Origin: Pycnopodia helianthoides
Lineage: Eukaryota > Echinodermata > Asteroidea > Forcipulatida > Asteriidae
Assembly (NCBI GenBank): GCA_032158295.1
Contig: CM063258.1
Location: 10,186,583-10,250,582, forward strand
Reading direction: 5' to 3'
Length of the DNA: 64,000 bases
Part shown: piece after piece, positions 11,040 to 24,226 of the stretch
Layout: each line of letters begins with the position of its first letter
How positions within the stretch are numbered: position 1 is the stretch's first letter
Position numbers and translations under genes: made by a program
The notes under the pieces: model-generated
What the model was told of the DNA's origin: nothing
Seen by the model: the letters and a program-made list of their open reading frames with translations, nothing else
Database searches by the model: none

Positions 11040-12889
11040 TTAAACCTTAATATTGACGCAAGTATTTATCTCCTTTTTTTTTGCATTACAAATTTGTGAA
11101 TCTCTCAGCATTAAAGTGCATAAAGTAAAATCCTTTCATGATGAATTGATGTATTGACACTATAAATGAATTGATACCACATTTACCTCATTTCAATCAT
11201 GAGTTATTTAGGCTGTTGTGTTCTATTGATTTTGGAATTGATAATATTTAGAAATGTTCTTTTCTTCAAGGGCCAAACATCATGCCTGAGTAGTGAGTAT
11301 TTGATTGACTTGTGTTAACTTTATGGCCTGCATCTCTATCCTCAACGTTTACGAAAACCACTCAGCTTAACTGAAATGGTTTTAACCAGTTCGCTTCAGA
11401 AGACATAATAACACGCAAAACTCCTACATACACAACACACAGCGGCACGCTTATAAACTGGCATTCAAGTTTCTGTGCATGTTGGCAGTGGTCGTACGCG
11501 TACACCGGCAACTGTTTCACGGAGTCCCTCAGTGGCCCCGGTCAAGAGGCACCTATTGCCTTTATTGAAGACCTGCTCCTTTCACACACCAGCCAAGATT
11601 TTTGTAAAGATGACCTGCATCATCAGGATGCCTTTCATCTCTTTCTGTGATGCCGTCTGTTTGACCAGGCATGGGTCTGATAGTGGCTTTCCAATGGTCT
11701 GATTGTGCTTCAGAAACATAACCTTGACAAAACATACAAGCCATTAAACAAAACTTTAAATGTCAACGAGAAAATGTCTTTATACTCAGATTGGACACAC
11801 GTGCAATTTGAGTTTCATTGACTAAACAAATCATTAATCGCTTGAAAGTAAGTCACTTTTAATCTGAAAATAATACTGCACAGGAAAAGGAACTTTAATC
11901 CCGAAGTGGTTAAGAGGAAAATAGAAAAAGCAAATTTTGATAATAGTTTCTCCAGACTATTTTTTTGTTAGTGCCACTGTTGTTCAGTATGACTAGAAGT
12001 GGGTATATTTTACATTGGAGTCACGTTTTAAAGTGGTGTTGAAGAGCCCTATGGTCTAGCCTTCCTGATTCTACACTTTACCCAAGACTTTCCAAGTGGT
12101 GGTTGACCCAACAAGCAGTCAGTCATTTCGGATACTTGACTCCTGGTGTCCTATACCCAATGGAATTTATACTAAAAAGGAGCATTGAACTCTCAAAGAA
12201 GAATTGTTTTTTACTGCAGTTATGGGAAAAACATTCACTTTAATAGTCCATTTGTTAATCAATTAAGGAATCATCAAAACTTGTCAACATTTTAGGCTGT
12301 TCAGAGAGTTAACCCCCCCCTTCCATCAATCCCCTAAAGGAGTATTTTATCAACATTTTTGTGAGTTTTATTATCAGTAAGCATAAACAACTTGAAATCC
12401 TGCTTGATTTGTCAGTCATTTTTGTCCTCATTTAATGAGTTTCCCAGACTTGCGATTCCTCTGGGTTTTTTCTGATTTCAAGATTTTTTCTCATCGTCCT
12501 TGAGTCTTCAAATTTTCTGGAAAGAAGTAATGCAGTCATCAAAGGGAGAAAGAGACATTGTGTCCAAACCTGTAGTTTTGTATTTCTGATGATTTACAGG
12601 GTCTTTAAACCTCCTGAATTGAAATATCTGGGATGTTCCGGGTCTAGAATAAGGGGAAACTCAAACCAGCGAGCCATTTCACAAATTTCATCACTGGTTT
12701 TCTCTGAATAAATATTTTTAAAGTCATATATTTTTGTATGACTTTGAAATTAATGAAAACTGTAGTGGGCTTGAACTAAAATATGTTTAAAGAAAAGGTG
12801 TTGTTGTATGTTGAAAAGTAAAATGTGATCCATTTCAGTTGCTGTTATCATAATTTTATTAACTCTGGGTTAAGCGAAGAAAAATTTAC

Positions 12890-12990
12890 TAAAGTGAGAT
12901 TTTAACCTGCGTCCTCCAGATTATGCCAGCGCTCTCCCAACTAAGCCATCTAGCCCTAAAGATGGCAGTCCCGTACTTTGTCAATTTCTT
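12890..12990 (-). mobile_element. tRNA-like element fragment
   Basis: In reverse complement it carries an AGATGGCTTAGTTGGGAGAG box A-like run and a GGAGGACGCAGGTTAAAATC box B-like run, close to the right arm of the palindrome at 3770-4048. A GCAGTCCCGTACTTTGTCAA tail continues the similarity. It is degenerate, with no full tRNA fold. Confidence 0.5.
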
Positions 12991-13487
12991 TGTTCGGGGT
13001 GCCATAAAATTAACCTATGAACATTTAGTTATCAGTTATGTTTTTGAAGAAAAAAACCAGTCGGTGTTATCAAAGGTAAAATTGTTATTACACAAGATTC
13101 ACATAAGTGTTTGGTGTGAATGCGTGACAGTGTTGTATAATGTTTACTGAGGGGAACTGGTCGATTTGTGGTATCATGCCCCATCTTTAACCTCTGTGGA
13201 ACTGGTTCGAATCCTGCCTCAAGCAGGATTCTAGCATTAGGATTTTGTTTTTAGTAAATGTACATGTCTTTACTTAAAATCAGTTTTTCTGTGTTTTTAG
13301 GGTTTTCTTCCTACATGTATGTACTGTTTGTATTATTATTAACTGAACATTTCTTTGATTTCTTTTTACATGTATATTCAGGCCATCAGGTGATGGGGCT
13401 TGTCTCTGTTTGTGATCCCTCGATTTCATTAATGGAAAAAAATTAAATTAGTAAAATTTGTGTCTTTTTTGTTGTTGTTCCCCACAG

Positions 13488-13574
13488 GCAGATCCTTGAC
13501 ACTCATTACGGCCTGAAGCGATGGCAAATCGGTGAGATAGCCTCCAAGATCGGACAGCTGTACTACCATTACTA
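13488..13574 (+). CDS. SCAI: SCAI, third coding exon (residues 81-109 and part of 110)
   Basis: An 87-base exon. After the completed Arg it reads QILDTHYGL and then KRWQIGEIASKIGQLYY, a near-invariant block of the SCAI family. The acceptor is TTCCCCACAG (13478-13487) and the donor GTAAGT at 13575. The exon closes with TA, the first two bases of a Tyr codon finished in exon 4. Its length is again divisible by three. Being short and enclosed by introns of 8.5 and 29.6 kb it is easy to miss by open-frame search; family identity and exact splice borders support it. Confidence 0.95.
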
Positions 13575-15222
13575 GTAAGTTTAATGCATGCACGAAGACA
13601 GGGAAGTTAAAGCGGTGCTAAACTTGCTATATTGTATCCAAAACAGCATTGGATTTCACACAGTCTCTCCCAGAAAATCAGCCATTGGGGCACCTGCACG
13701 AAAAGGATGAGACTGTCATTGTCTGTTACTCACTCGGTGAAGCTACCCCATTATTACCGCGGGGCGCCATGCAAGAATAACATCTTGGTTGCAACCCATC
13801 CCCATTACTCACACGCATTTCCCGTTGAAAACTTGTTGATGTAACCAGTTGCCCTCAGGCTATCCAATACATGTAATAACGGCATCCTCTCCTCATGGGG
13901 AACTGACTCCGAAAAGAAAAAAGAAGAAGACGGGAAAAAAATAAATCCAGTCGTCGTGGGGCTGGTTTGATTTGATTTACATGTAACGGGTTAATGGAGT
14001 TGCTCCAGAATGCAGAACCATAATGAATTAGATTAACAGTCGGATTGTATACTCAGTCGGGTTTGAATAAATGGGCACAGTCACTTAAGTTTGTTTGGGA
14101 GTTATTGATACAGTGCATTCTTGTTGGTGAATTTAGCTGAATGTGTCAGGGGTACCCTCGGTCATCAGCGTTTAAGGTGGAGTTGACTAGAATGGTTCAA
14201 CAGTAGCTTTTTCTGCAGTGCACTCGTGGTTTTGGGTCATATAAAGGGGCTTAATTGTCATTTTTGTTAGCTGCAAGACTATGTCAATTTTTTCTTTCTT
14301 GCTGGAATCATTTTCTCTGAGAGTACCACTGGCACAAAGAAACCAGACTTAACAAAGCCAAGAGAACAAAGATTCTTTTTGAAACAGTGGATTTTTCTCA
14401 CGGCCGAGGTTTTGTGATTCAATGTGCATGAATATGGCACTTTCTCGAAAGAGGGGGAGACAAAGTCGTCAGTTGGGTCCATGGCCGGAACCAGGGCTGA
14501 AATCTCAGTCCACTCAGGTCTTTTGAAATACAAAAGTGGAAGCCTCTCGATGCCATGTAATCCTCTTCTTGCAACAAAAGGACAAGGGCCTGGAATCTAG
14601 GATGGCACAATAACCCCAGTAAATGGAGCCTGGAAATGGCGGATATCCCCTGTTGGATATCAAATAAAAAAATTAATAATAAATAAAAAATAATAGGGAG
14701 AATTTAGCAATATTTCTGATCGCCAACTTTCCTCTTCTTGGGGATGAAATGAAGCCTTTCCTGGTGAGTGCATGTTTGGTGCACGCTCCGTGGTGTTAAG
14801 TACCAGGCGGCCTCTGTTCGGTCATCCAATGTGACAAAAAAATACAAAAGTCACATCTCAATGCATGCATCTGGGGGAAAATTGGCGTGTCAACTTGACA
14901 TCCGGCATCAACTGGTATTTAAAGCTGATTTCTTATTTTATTTCTGCATCATACTAAATACCTCTTGATTGTTGGCAATTTACCAATAGTGCAAGACAGT
15001 AATGTTGTTGCATCGAAGGTAGCGGACCATATTTGTGCTGTGAAAAAAAAGGTTGTTCATTAATTAATGATATGAGCATCGATGGAAGACTTTATTGCTG
15101 CTGTGACAGCATCTATACAATGCTTGTTCTTGGGTGTGTGTGGTAAATGCACACTTTTTACCAGGCAATACCGTTCTTGAGTGCTCAATCATCCATGTCA
15201 GTGCCAATTCAATGTAATTTGG

Positions 15223-15322
15223 ATGACTACCATAATGTCTGTGTGTTGGTGGTTAGGTCAGAAGCAATTTATATGACTACCATAATGTCTGTGTGTTGGT
15301 GGTTAGGTCAGAAGCAATTTAT
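15223..15322. repeat. Perfect tandem duplication, two 50-bp units
   Basis: The unit beginning ATGACTACCATAATGTCTGT and ending AGAAGCAATTTAT occurs at 15223-15272 and again, identically, at 15273-15322. Exact identity in an otherwise decayed region implies a recent event. Confidence 0.95.
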
Positions 15323-15724
15323 ATCAGACTTGCGGGTCCATTATTTCTACAGGGCTAGTGGTGCACATGAGTATTTGCATAAGTATATACACATAAGGGG
15401 CCACAATAATCAATATTTAAATATGTCTTGTTTTTTTCGAAATTGTGGGTGGGTATGTAAAAAGAAATAGCTGAAAATTGAAAACCAGTTTACAGTTAAA
15501 ATAAGAACCCCCAAAAAGTCCAATTTTTAAGAGGGAAAATACCCATTGGTCTTTTCCAGATCGTCTGTTATGTCTGTCATGTCTGTCTCTTGTTGCCGAC
15601 CTCAGCGTTACATCCATCTGAAGGCCAACCTACATAAATTATTAATCCTAACATACAGCCATAAGCAGGATATTGTTACTTTTTTCACAGTAATGAATAA
15701 TTCGAATAAAAATTGCAAAAAAAT

Positions 15725-15905
15725 GCTCCCAAGGTTTCACAGGGAGCAATTACGTCCAGCAGTTTTGCATAGCAAAATATTTAGACTGGCCATGTTTTGT
15801 GTGCACTGAATGCTAGTATTGAGTAGCAAATGATGGTTTCTGAGTAGCAACTGATACATTTTGTGTAGCATTTTGCAATGCTTGACATGAGAAATTATTC
15901 ACAGT
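15725..15905. repeat. Dispersed repeat copy ('GAGTAGCAACTG' family)
   Basis: Second copy of the repeat at 3333-3480, here with GAGTAGCAA duplicated (about 15822 and 15842), followed by TTTTGTGTAGCATTTTGC. Confidence 0.6.
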
Positions 15906-17868
15906 ATCAGTTTCCGTTTCCATGCAAATCTTCATAAATACTTTTATTTGAAAAGAGACCCAACTTTCCAACTCTGTTTTTTGGGGGAATTTGGGGCATT
16001 AACTGCGAGAGACTTTCTGCAGGGCCCACTCTTTTTGTGCCTCTCAGCCAAACACCCAAGGATATGCTCACTTGATATCACAGAGAAGCCACATGAATTC
16101 AATTAGTGCCTAAAGTATTACACATACTCAAATGACTAAGTGTCAATTTGGTTGCAAGGGTTCTTCAACATCAGTAATCAATGTGACTGATTTACTATAT
16201 TCTATTCAATAAAATCTGCACCCTAGGCCACTGGTTTGTTCACTTTGGTGTATTCGTAATATGAGATATTCAACAATTTATCGAGGGTCTGTAAACCACA
16301 GGCAACTGAGTTTTGTAATATTTATATGATGTACAATGTATGTCATGTAATATGTCTACTTTTAAAATTCTCAATTTCAAAACATTCAGTCAACAAAAAT
16401 CCATGATACAAAGAACAAGTGCTGTTATATACCTGTATTCAATCTAAGAGAATAACCATGGAATTTGAACTGCCTATCTGTGTAAAATATAAACAACTTT
16501 CATTTCAATAAATATATTTCATGTGTTGTATTCTGTATGCAGGCAATATGCATAGTCAAAATTTGTATTTTTAGTTCTTGACAGTCGGCCTATTTAGGTA
16601 GGCAGCCAGCCATTTTAGGTACGCAGCAGGCCACTGTAGGTACATTAGGCAGCCAGTGATATTTAACAAAATTTCTGACTGTGAGTGTCTGTAAAAATTA
16701 GGAGAATTTTATTTGTTTCATTAACTTTGTGAGTTTACAATCTGCCAATATGCATACTAAGCATATGAAACATTGTAAAAACAATATTTAAAATACAAAA
16801 TGGGAGGATTCTTTGGTTTCTGTCCTTTTTTTTTGAAAAACATTGTGTCCTACATGTACATCTGTGCTGTTGTAATAGATATCCCTGAGCTCATTGACGT
16901 GTTCTCATTCTCACAAAATGCATGACTAGGTATTTTCGGGTGAAATAGCAGTTTGCATTGACAGCATTCTACCTGCCCTGTCTAGTCTAACATGACCAAT
17001 CTGAAGGGAAATGTTACACGATGTCGAGGGACCCAGTGATATCATATGAACATGACGAACACTCTCGATCTTGCCTACTTTGCAATCACAGTCTGGAGAG
17101 AGCTAATTTAGCTTGTCAGTTCTGATGGATGTCAGTGGCTATTCATTCATAAAAACTGACGGTAGCTTGATGTGAAAATGACACAATGCTTTCGATGGAA
17201 TGCACAGAACTGAAGAACTGAGAATTGAAAGGAGGGTTGATTTTTGTTGGTCATAGGTAATTTTATGTGTGTCTTTTTTTATGAATTGGTAGATACTTTT
17301 CTCAATGTCATGTTTCATGGTTGTTGGAAATGATGAGGTACATTGAGTATTGGACACTGATTTAGGTGGTTGTCCGACCTATTGTTGGCTTTCTGGTACA
17401 GTGAAAGGCAGAATCAATGCTTCTGTGTTTATTTTATAGCTACATGTACATTGTATGAATTGCAGACGTGATTTGTCTTTGGGTGTATAGTTCCTGAGTT
17501 CATATTGGGTGAAACTGTTTCTCCTTTTGACTCATTTGAGAATTCAAGGTTGTCATTTTATCACCTCTTCTCACTTGTGACAATTTAATGATAACAATCT
17601 ACATTTTCCCATGTTGGACATCCCGTGCTGTTTTGAAGATTTGTTATCTTTGATTTGTTCATCCTTTTTTATCCCCCAGCTTGTGCAAGCTTTTTTCCCC
17701 CCCGGCCAACTTGAAGCCTCAATCCTCATTTGGCAATAGCCTTTATTCTGGTTTTGGTTGGTAGGACGAACATATTTAAACCACATTTTTTTTCTCTTTT
17801 TCCTGGACAGGCATAAAATATTGTCAGTTTCTCGTATAGAAAAATACATTGGTCACTGTTTTCTATAA

Positions 17869-18223
17869 AGGCAAAGTATACTACTGGTTTTTGGAACTGT
17901 TTGATTGTTTTAATAAGTATTATAAATATACAATCCATATGCAATGACACTAACCTGTGAAAATTTCATTTCAAAAGATACCGACTAAAATCTGGCACGC
18001 TTATGTCTGCTCAGGAAGAATAATTTGTTATAGGAATACACAACCTGAGAAATGTTTCACGTTTCTCAGATTGGAATTTTTTTGAATCCCTTTCTCTAAA
18101 ACCACATTCCTCAGAATGGAATCGTTTCTTAAAATACTATTATCAACAGCTGCAGTGCTTCTTATCAAGTAAGTTTTTATGGTCATTAATTTTTGGAGTA
18201 ATTGCCACAGGTTCACTCTCCCT
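17869..18223. mobile_element. TTAA-bordered MITE, family A copy 2
   Basis: Starts AGGCAAAGTATACTACTGG and ends CTCTCCCT before TTAA (18224-18227). It shares the interior blocks of the copy at 52131-52512, including CTCTAAAACCACATTCCT and TTTTATGGTCATTAATTTTT. The short minus-strand open frame across its right half lies within the repeat and is not a gene. Confidence 0.75.
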
Positions 18224-18639
18224 TTAAGAGAAGTCAGAAAGTTCAGTACTTGTTCAGAAAAGTTAAACATGTACATAAGTCATCAAGGTTCAAAATCTGG
18301 TTACATTTAATTTCTGCCGTTAGAAATGCTTTAGTTTAGACTGACGAATCAATAAGATTGCAGTCCCCAGGACCACATTCTATGTTACCTATTGAATACC
18401 ATGCATACAAATGCTGATGCTCCTTACAGCTGCTAATCTATATATATAAAAAAATATTCGACTGTTGTGGGATGAAGGCAGGTTGACAAAATACAAGTGA
18501 TATCAATGAGTCTTGATGTCAAAATGATTATTCATGGGAGTTTGTTTAGCGGTTCGTTCAGCTGGGGATACCCTTTACCAAAAAATTCATGTCATCAAAT
18601 TTACTTCTCACTCAATCTATGCACAGTAGCCTCAAATAA

Positions 18640-19653
18640 GGGAGCGTCTCAAAAGTCGGAATCGCTTGGAACGTCCAAATGAGAACACATCACCGTCCCG
18701 CTGGGCATACTCCGTGTTCCTGCTGGATCGCGGGCATATCCCCATTTGGACGTTCCACTGCGGGCGCTGTTCCCGCATGTTCCCAAGCAAGAAATCCACG
18801 CATTCCCATTGGGACGGTTGCACAGTTTTACCAATTTGGGAACTCGGCCTGTATGCGAACGTGAAATTGCTAACAAAATGGCGTCTCGATCCCCTAGGAC
18901 GTCGCTGGTAAATCACAGTAAGTGATGTTTTCCCGTTGTTAAAGTTAACACTATGAATTCACAACACTCTTTTTGAAGAGGGATTGGGATTTACGTTTGT
19001 TTGTATTTGGATGCAAAACACGAGGTTTATTTCGTCGGTAGGATGGAAGGTTACGATTTGCATGACCTACTAAAATATATGATTATCCAAACTTATGAAC
19101 AAATTCAATACAATTTTAGTACTTGGTCACCACTTAACTGCAGTTTAAAATGACACAACATCTAGGCCCTATGAAGTGTGGAAATTATGTAAAATATAAT
19201 TATTCTTCTATTGTTCAAAGAAGGTAGTCTAGATTTGAGGAAATAACGGCGAGCGTGAATCACGTAACAGAACATTATAGACTATATTATTTTAACAAAA
19301 TTGACAACATATTTAAAAGTAGTCGAATTGTTTCAGACTAGTTAAAAACATTTATTTATGAACCTACCGTGCCGGTTGTTGTTGTTTGTTTACTCTTTGA
19401 AGTCAACGCAACTCGGGCAATGGGGCGCAAACACAAACATGCGCGCAATCGGGCACCATGCAAACTATGTGCGAATTTTCCCAATTGGACGTCCACAAGC
19501 AGATCGTTCCCATTGGAACGTTCGCATGGGAACGGTCAAAATATCATGCCGCCGTGTCCCAACGGGCATGCGGACGCGGTCCACCGAAAAAGGAACGTTC
19601 AAATGGGAACGTTCCGTTTTGACGGGAACGTTCCCGACTTTTGAGACGCTCCC
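18640..19653. mobile_element. PIF/Harbinger-like non-autonomous element (1,014 bp)
   Basis: Terminal inverted repeats start GGGAGCGTCTCAAAAGTCGG on the left; the right end in reverse complement starts GGGAGCGTCTCAAAAGTCGG as well. The element is flanked by TAA at 18637-18639 and 19654-19656, a 3-bp TWA duplication as PIF/Harbinger elements make. The first 260 and last 220 bases are GC-rich and filled with inverted GGAACGTTCC and CCAAATGGGA-like motifs; the middle is AT-rich. Overlapping open frames on both strands at the ends come from these GC-rich arms. No DDE transposase or Myb-like domain is seen. Confidence 0.8.
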
Positions 19654-19866
19654 TAAGTTGTGATACATGTACGGGTACATACAAATTCTGAAGTTTATGG
19701 CAGCCATAAAAGATTTGTATGAATCCAAGCATCAAAGGTACCTTGACAAAGATATTCTCTCCATCATGTTGTCACTTGGCATAGCTTTGTAGTCCTATCT
19801 CGAGTTGCTATGACAATCTTCTTTCATTGGGTGTTACTTCATATGAATTGGACAGAGTTAAAAGAT

Positions 19867-20185
19867 AAAGAAAATAGTGCATCATGTTTGGTATGGTCCA
19901 TATCCTCAGGGAACTTCATTGGCTACCAATTAGAGAACAAATTCATTTTAAACTTGCTCTTTTTGTTTAAAACTGCTCCTAGATATCTTTCCAATTTACT
20001 GTCACACTACTCCACTTTTGTTTTGGTCCACACGTGACATCACTCACTTGAATGTTTCCTGTGCAAACAAAGTTCTGGGTCTAAAAGCTTTCAATGACCA
20101 ATGATTTGGAACAATCTTTCTCCTGCCATTAGAGAATCTGTAGTTTGTGTGTATTTCGTAGAGCTCTTAAGACTCACCTCTATCC
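19867..20185 (+). pseudogene. LINE ORF2 3' remnant (frameshifted)
   Basis: Conceptual pieces in shifting frames match the C-terminal end of a non-LTR retrotransposon reverse transcriptase protein: NSASCLVW, then ELHWLPIREQIHFKL, then KTAPRYLSNLL, then IWNNLSPAIRES and FRRALKTHLY. The order and spacing are those of the 'LHWLP...APxYLxDLL...LWNSLPxxIR...FKxxLKTHLF' tail of CR1/RTE/Jockey-type LINEs. At least two frameshifts and stop codons make it non-functional. A SINE starts about 50 bases downstream. Confidence 0.85.
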
Positions 20186-20234
20186 ATGTTCATTTCTATC
20201 ATGTGTGCTGTGACTTGATGGAAGTAGCACCTTG

Positions 20235-20677
20235 TAAGTGCTGTGGCCGAGCGGATAAAAGCACCTGACTCAAGCTCTGGTGTTTCTGATCAGCAGAGTG
20301 TGGGTTCGAGTCCCGGTCGTGACACTTGTGTTCTTAGGCAAGACACTTAACCATTATTGCTTCGTCCTTCAGATGGGACGTAAAGCCGTAGGTCCTTTGT
20401 GATGTGTAATGCGATATAAGAGAACCATAAGTACACTTATTATTATAAAGAGAAGGGGTTCGGCCCGTTGTTCCTGGTTTGATTGGCTGCATATTGTGCC
20501 ACAGCACCTTGTAAACCATTACATGGTGCCATGAAGGGAAAAGGTCTCGTACTTTAAAATGTAGCTCCAAGTACCTTGCAGGATAAAATACATTAATATA
20601 TAACGATGATGGAGCACCATTAGTGTCACTGAGTGACGGATTTGAGCGCTATATAAGACGCTGCTATTTTTTATTAC
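20235..20677 (+). mobile_element. tRNA-derived SINE, family S1
   Basis: The head has box A (GTGGCCGAGCGGATAAAAGC, 20243-20262) and box B (GGGTTCGAGTCCCG, 20303-20316), resembling a Leu/Ser-type tRNA. It is followed by GACACTTGTG and GCAAGACACTTAACC. The body ends with GAGCGCTATATAAGACGCTG and a T/A-rich tail. Other S1 copies lie at 26605, 49691, 53959 and 60652 on + and 21440, 58345 and 61411 on -. It is the best-preserved long copy in the window. Confidence 0.85.
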
Positions 20678-21439
20678 AATATCTAATTGTTACTTTATGT
20701 TATGTTACACCGGCAAAAAATAAAAGCACTTGCAAGGATTGATGTCGTTTGTTTGGCTTGTCATTCTGAGGATATCAAATTTGTTGAAAGGATTCCATGC
20801 ACGATTTTAGAACACAAGTAATAAACAGCGCACCCTGCATACCATATGCTTCATTATGACTAAATGTATTCTACATAAATATGATAGCAACACAGAAACT
20901 GGGGGCTGATGTACTTGAAAGGGTTCATCTGGGTTCAATGAACGCTGGTAGACTAGAAGCCCATGGTCAACAGACCACTTTAGGGCATGAAATTAATACT
21001 CATCCACTTTAGCTACATATGTAAGTCAGTGGATTAGTGGAGTTTTTGATGGAGTTAATGGATGCCATTATTTCAAAGGGGATGTCCACCTATGTGAAGT
21101 ATCTGTCGATACGTTAACACTTGATGGAATCCAATGTAAGAAAACTAAGGAATGTATGGATAATCAGTGATTACTGGATAGTGTTGAAATGGGGGCATGG
21201 AACGATACTATGTCACTTTGCAAGAAAACAACAAAATATGTTATTCTTAACTGTCAGTGTTTCAAAGTCATGTTTTACTGATGAAATAGATCTCTTGCCA
21301 GCAATCTATTTAAAAATGTCTACACTTGAGTTGAATCATGTACTTACAATGTCAAGTAATAAAGTAAAGTAAAGGCCGATGTTTATACCCGGTTTCCTTG
21401 GCATTAAACGACTGAGAATATGTTTCTATTCCCTCTGGA

Positions 21440-21600
21440 CAGGATGCTAGTTCGTAGCAGAATACTCCTCAGCCCATTTGTACTCCTGTGTGGAGAGAAG
21501 CAATTATGTTTAAGTGCCTTGCTCTAGTAAACAAGTGTCACCACTGACCGGGCCATGATTCGAACCCACATTCTGTAAATTACAGAACTTGAGTCAATGC
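21440..21600 (-). mobile_element. tRNA-derived SINE, family S1 (partial)
   Basis: Reverse complement of the S1 layout: GGCCATGATTCGAACCCACA (box B, 21552-21571), then AGAGAAGCAATTATGTTTAA and AACAAGTGTCACCACTGACC matching the central motif. Truncated and diverged. Confidence 0.65.
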
Positions 21601-24226
21601 CCCTGAGTCCTTGCCCCTGAACTTGAGTCCATTCCCCGCTCTGCCATGGCACCCCATGTCAGGTACCAATAAAAAAATATAAAATTTATAGCGATTGCTT
21701 TGCGGTGCCAATGAGGAGGGTAATTTCCTTTCTTCATGATGGTTCACAGTGTGCTGTGATGCTTTTAAATGTGGCACCATCCTTTAGTCAAGGTCTCACA
21801 TCAGGGTGTGCTGATCCGAAGTCCATCTCAACATGCAACTGGTACCTTGATCAAAGGTTACCAAGTTATATATTTCAGATGAGAGTGTTGGTGCAGACTT
21901 GAGTGCACTATACAGTAACGCGATGTCTACGGCTGAACTGCCCTGAAACGTCAGTGTAGAGTTTCCAACAAGTTGAATTTGACCTTTTCCAATCAGATCA
22001 GTCTGGGCAAAAAAAAAACCACCATGTGCGTTGATTTCAATTCACCCGTTCCCACAGGCATAATATGTGCACATGTCATTAATCTAGATATTGATACAGA
22101 TTTTGTCGCAAAGAAAATAATGCTGATGCTAGACGTTAATGAGAATGATCAGTCACGCACAGAAGAACTCCTCTGAGCTTGTTATTCATGAGATGAGTTG
22201 CGGTGTGAAATGTTATCCAGTTGATAAATCTCCTTGATGCATGGACATGATCACCTTTCTTGAGTTTGTATTTATTCTCCGGGTGTAATGTTGTTATGTT
22301 TACATACCATGTGATATGTAAACTTAATCCCATTTTCCCTTCATTTCCTTTTAGTAAAGTAGCCCAAAATTGAGATAGTAGTTTTTGTTTGAAAACCCTG
22401 CAGTGAGGGCGCTGTCAGCACTTGCTGACATAAGTTATTATTTCTATTGTCTTAACCATATCCTACACACACACCAGTGAGCTCATATTGCCATGATATC
22501 CCAGAGGGGGTGTCAATCAATAGGGGTCAGTGATTTGGTCAAGAGGGGGCAGCAAAAACTTCTCCCAGCATCCTTTGTGTACAAAATCGGTATGTCAATT
22601 ATCATTGGTAGATGAATTAAGCTAACAAATAAGCTTAGATTAACCCAGGCAATACCTGGAGCCGTAAACAACACACTTAGATAAAAGAAAACCATTGAAA
22701 AAGTGCAAAACAAACCCTCTCTTCACCTGTGGAAAAAGTTTGGAAGCATGTGCTGATACGGTACCAGAGGCACGTTGCACCCAAAAAGGTGCCTCTCTTG
22801 AGGGTTTAAGATAAATGCATAAATTGTTATTGTTTGTAACACCTTGTAGTATCAAAAACAAGTTACTGTTAATGATTTAGCCAGGTGCGCAATTGTTTCT
22901 AAAATCATTTTATGGAATTATTACCAATTTCAATTTATGAAATTAAATGTTGTTTATGGTGTTTTATGATGTTACTTAAAACCACTGAACGATTCAAAAA
23001 CCAAAGTTATACATAGCTGAGCACAATTGTGCTTACCAAAATAAGGGTACCAGCCAAAGTACAATGTCACATGTACAATCTGTGACTGGTATCTTGCTTA
23101 CGGTTGCTTAGCAGCAAATGTTTAAGCTTGAGCAGCTCAATGAAATTGGGCCCAAGTTGTAGTGTGAGTGTGACATAATTCCACTGTAAGCCATGCCCAC
23201 TTTACACAAATTGCATTGAGCTAGTTTTTCTTTGATGATTTATGCAAGAAAAATAATAAATAGACTTTGCTTTTATTTACGTTCTTTAAAGACTAAAGTC
23301 TTCTCAGAGTTGAACGTTTCTGTCATACATGTAGGACACACTTTATGACTGATGGAATGGGTGATTTTGGGTAGAGTTACACACAAACATATGCCGGCTT
23401 TGGAGCCCGAAGTAGTGAAAAGTCTGTAGAGGGTGTTCTTGTCTGATAGTTTAGGAACGACAAACGTACATCAATATGTTATGCAATCCCTTTTTCATGA
23501 AATTTCATATTCGCGTATGGCCAAATGTATTGTAAGCTATACTTGTTTATAAACAAGCAGATATATTGTTGCCATCAAGAGGGTTCAATATGATCCTTTG
23601 CCGATTCCGTTACAGCAGAGAACCCAAAATTGTGTTTGTAAGTGAATATTGACTCAAGTAAACTTCAACCTGTCTGATTCTGATGTATTTCTCACCAAAA
23701 TGTCAATTTTTTTACTTGTCAGGGACCCGTAGCCCAAATGCTTAATTTCCCCATGGAGTCAAATCAATGCAGCCTATACTCCCATTGTATTATATTGTAA
23801 TAAAGTATCCTAGACCGGGAAAACACTGTGGCGTGCACGTTCAGAATGCACAGTGCTATCCGCTCCTATGGCTGACTTGATAATGAAACACTGGTCAGAC
23901 TGACAGACTCATTAGTAACGAACTCGCTGGTTGGAGGGCTTTCGGATCGAGTTTCATACCCCCTATAGGACTTGTCACTGCAGCATCTGAAGAAGAGAAG
24001 TGTAATTTAGGTTTTTTGGAATAAAAGGGAAGCAAGCCTGTAGGTGACCTCTTTGCATGGATAAAATAATCCAAAATCAAAATGAGCTTGACTTTTTGCA
24101 TAAGAAGAGGTATGACTTACTTGGGGTTGCAGTCTTGACGGAAAGATACATTTGTACATGTGTAAAATGTATGTATGTATGTCAAGGTTTATTACAAGGG
24201 GAAGCTTCAAGGTGAAGATTGGTTAA

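Larger units (their letters stand above)
4982..13487 (+). other. SCAI intron 2 (8.5 kb)
   Basis: Donor GTAAGTGG, acceptor TTCCCCACAG. It contains foldback elements at 5140-5525, 5554-5671, 8901-9433 and 10679-11039, a SINE fragment near 5700-5860, a dispersed repeat at 7085-7190 and a tRNA-like fragment at 12890-12990. The remaining stretches (about 5870-7080, 7200-8900, 9440-10670, 11050-12880) are unique-looking AT-rich sequence in which I see no gene. Confidence 0.85.

Noticed and set aside
18632..19735. Several 60- to 101-aa frames on both strands
   Set aside because: They fall in the GC-rich arms of the Harbinger-like element and mirror each other because the arms are inverted.
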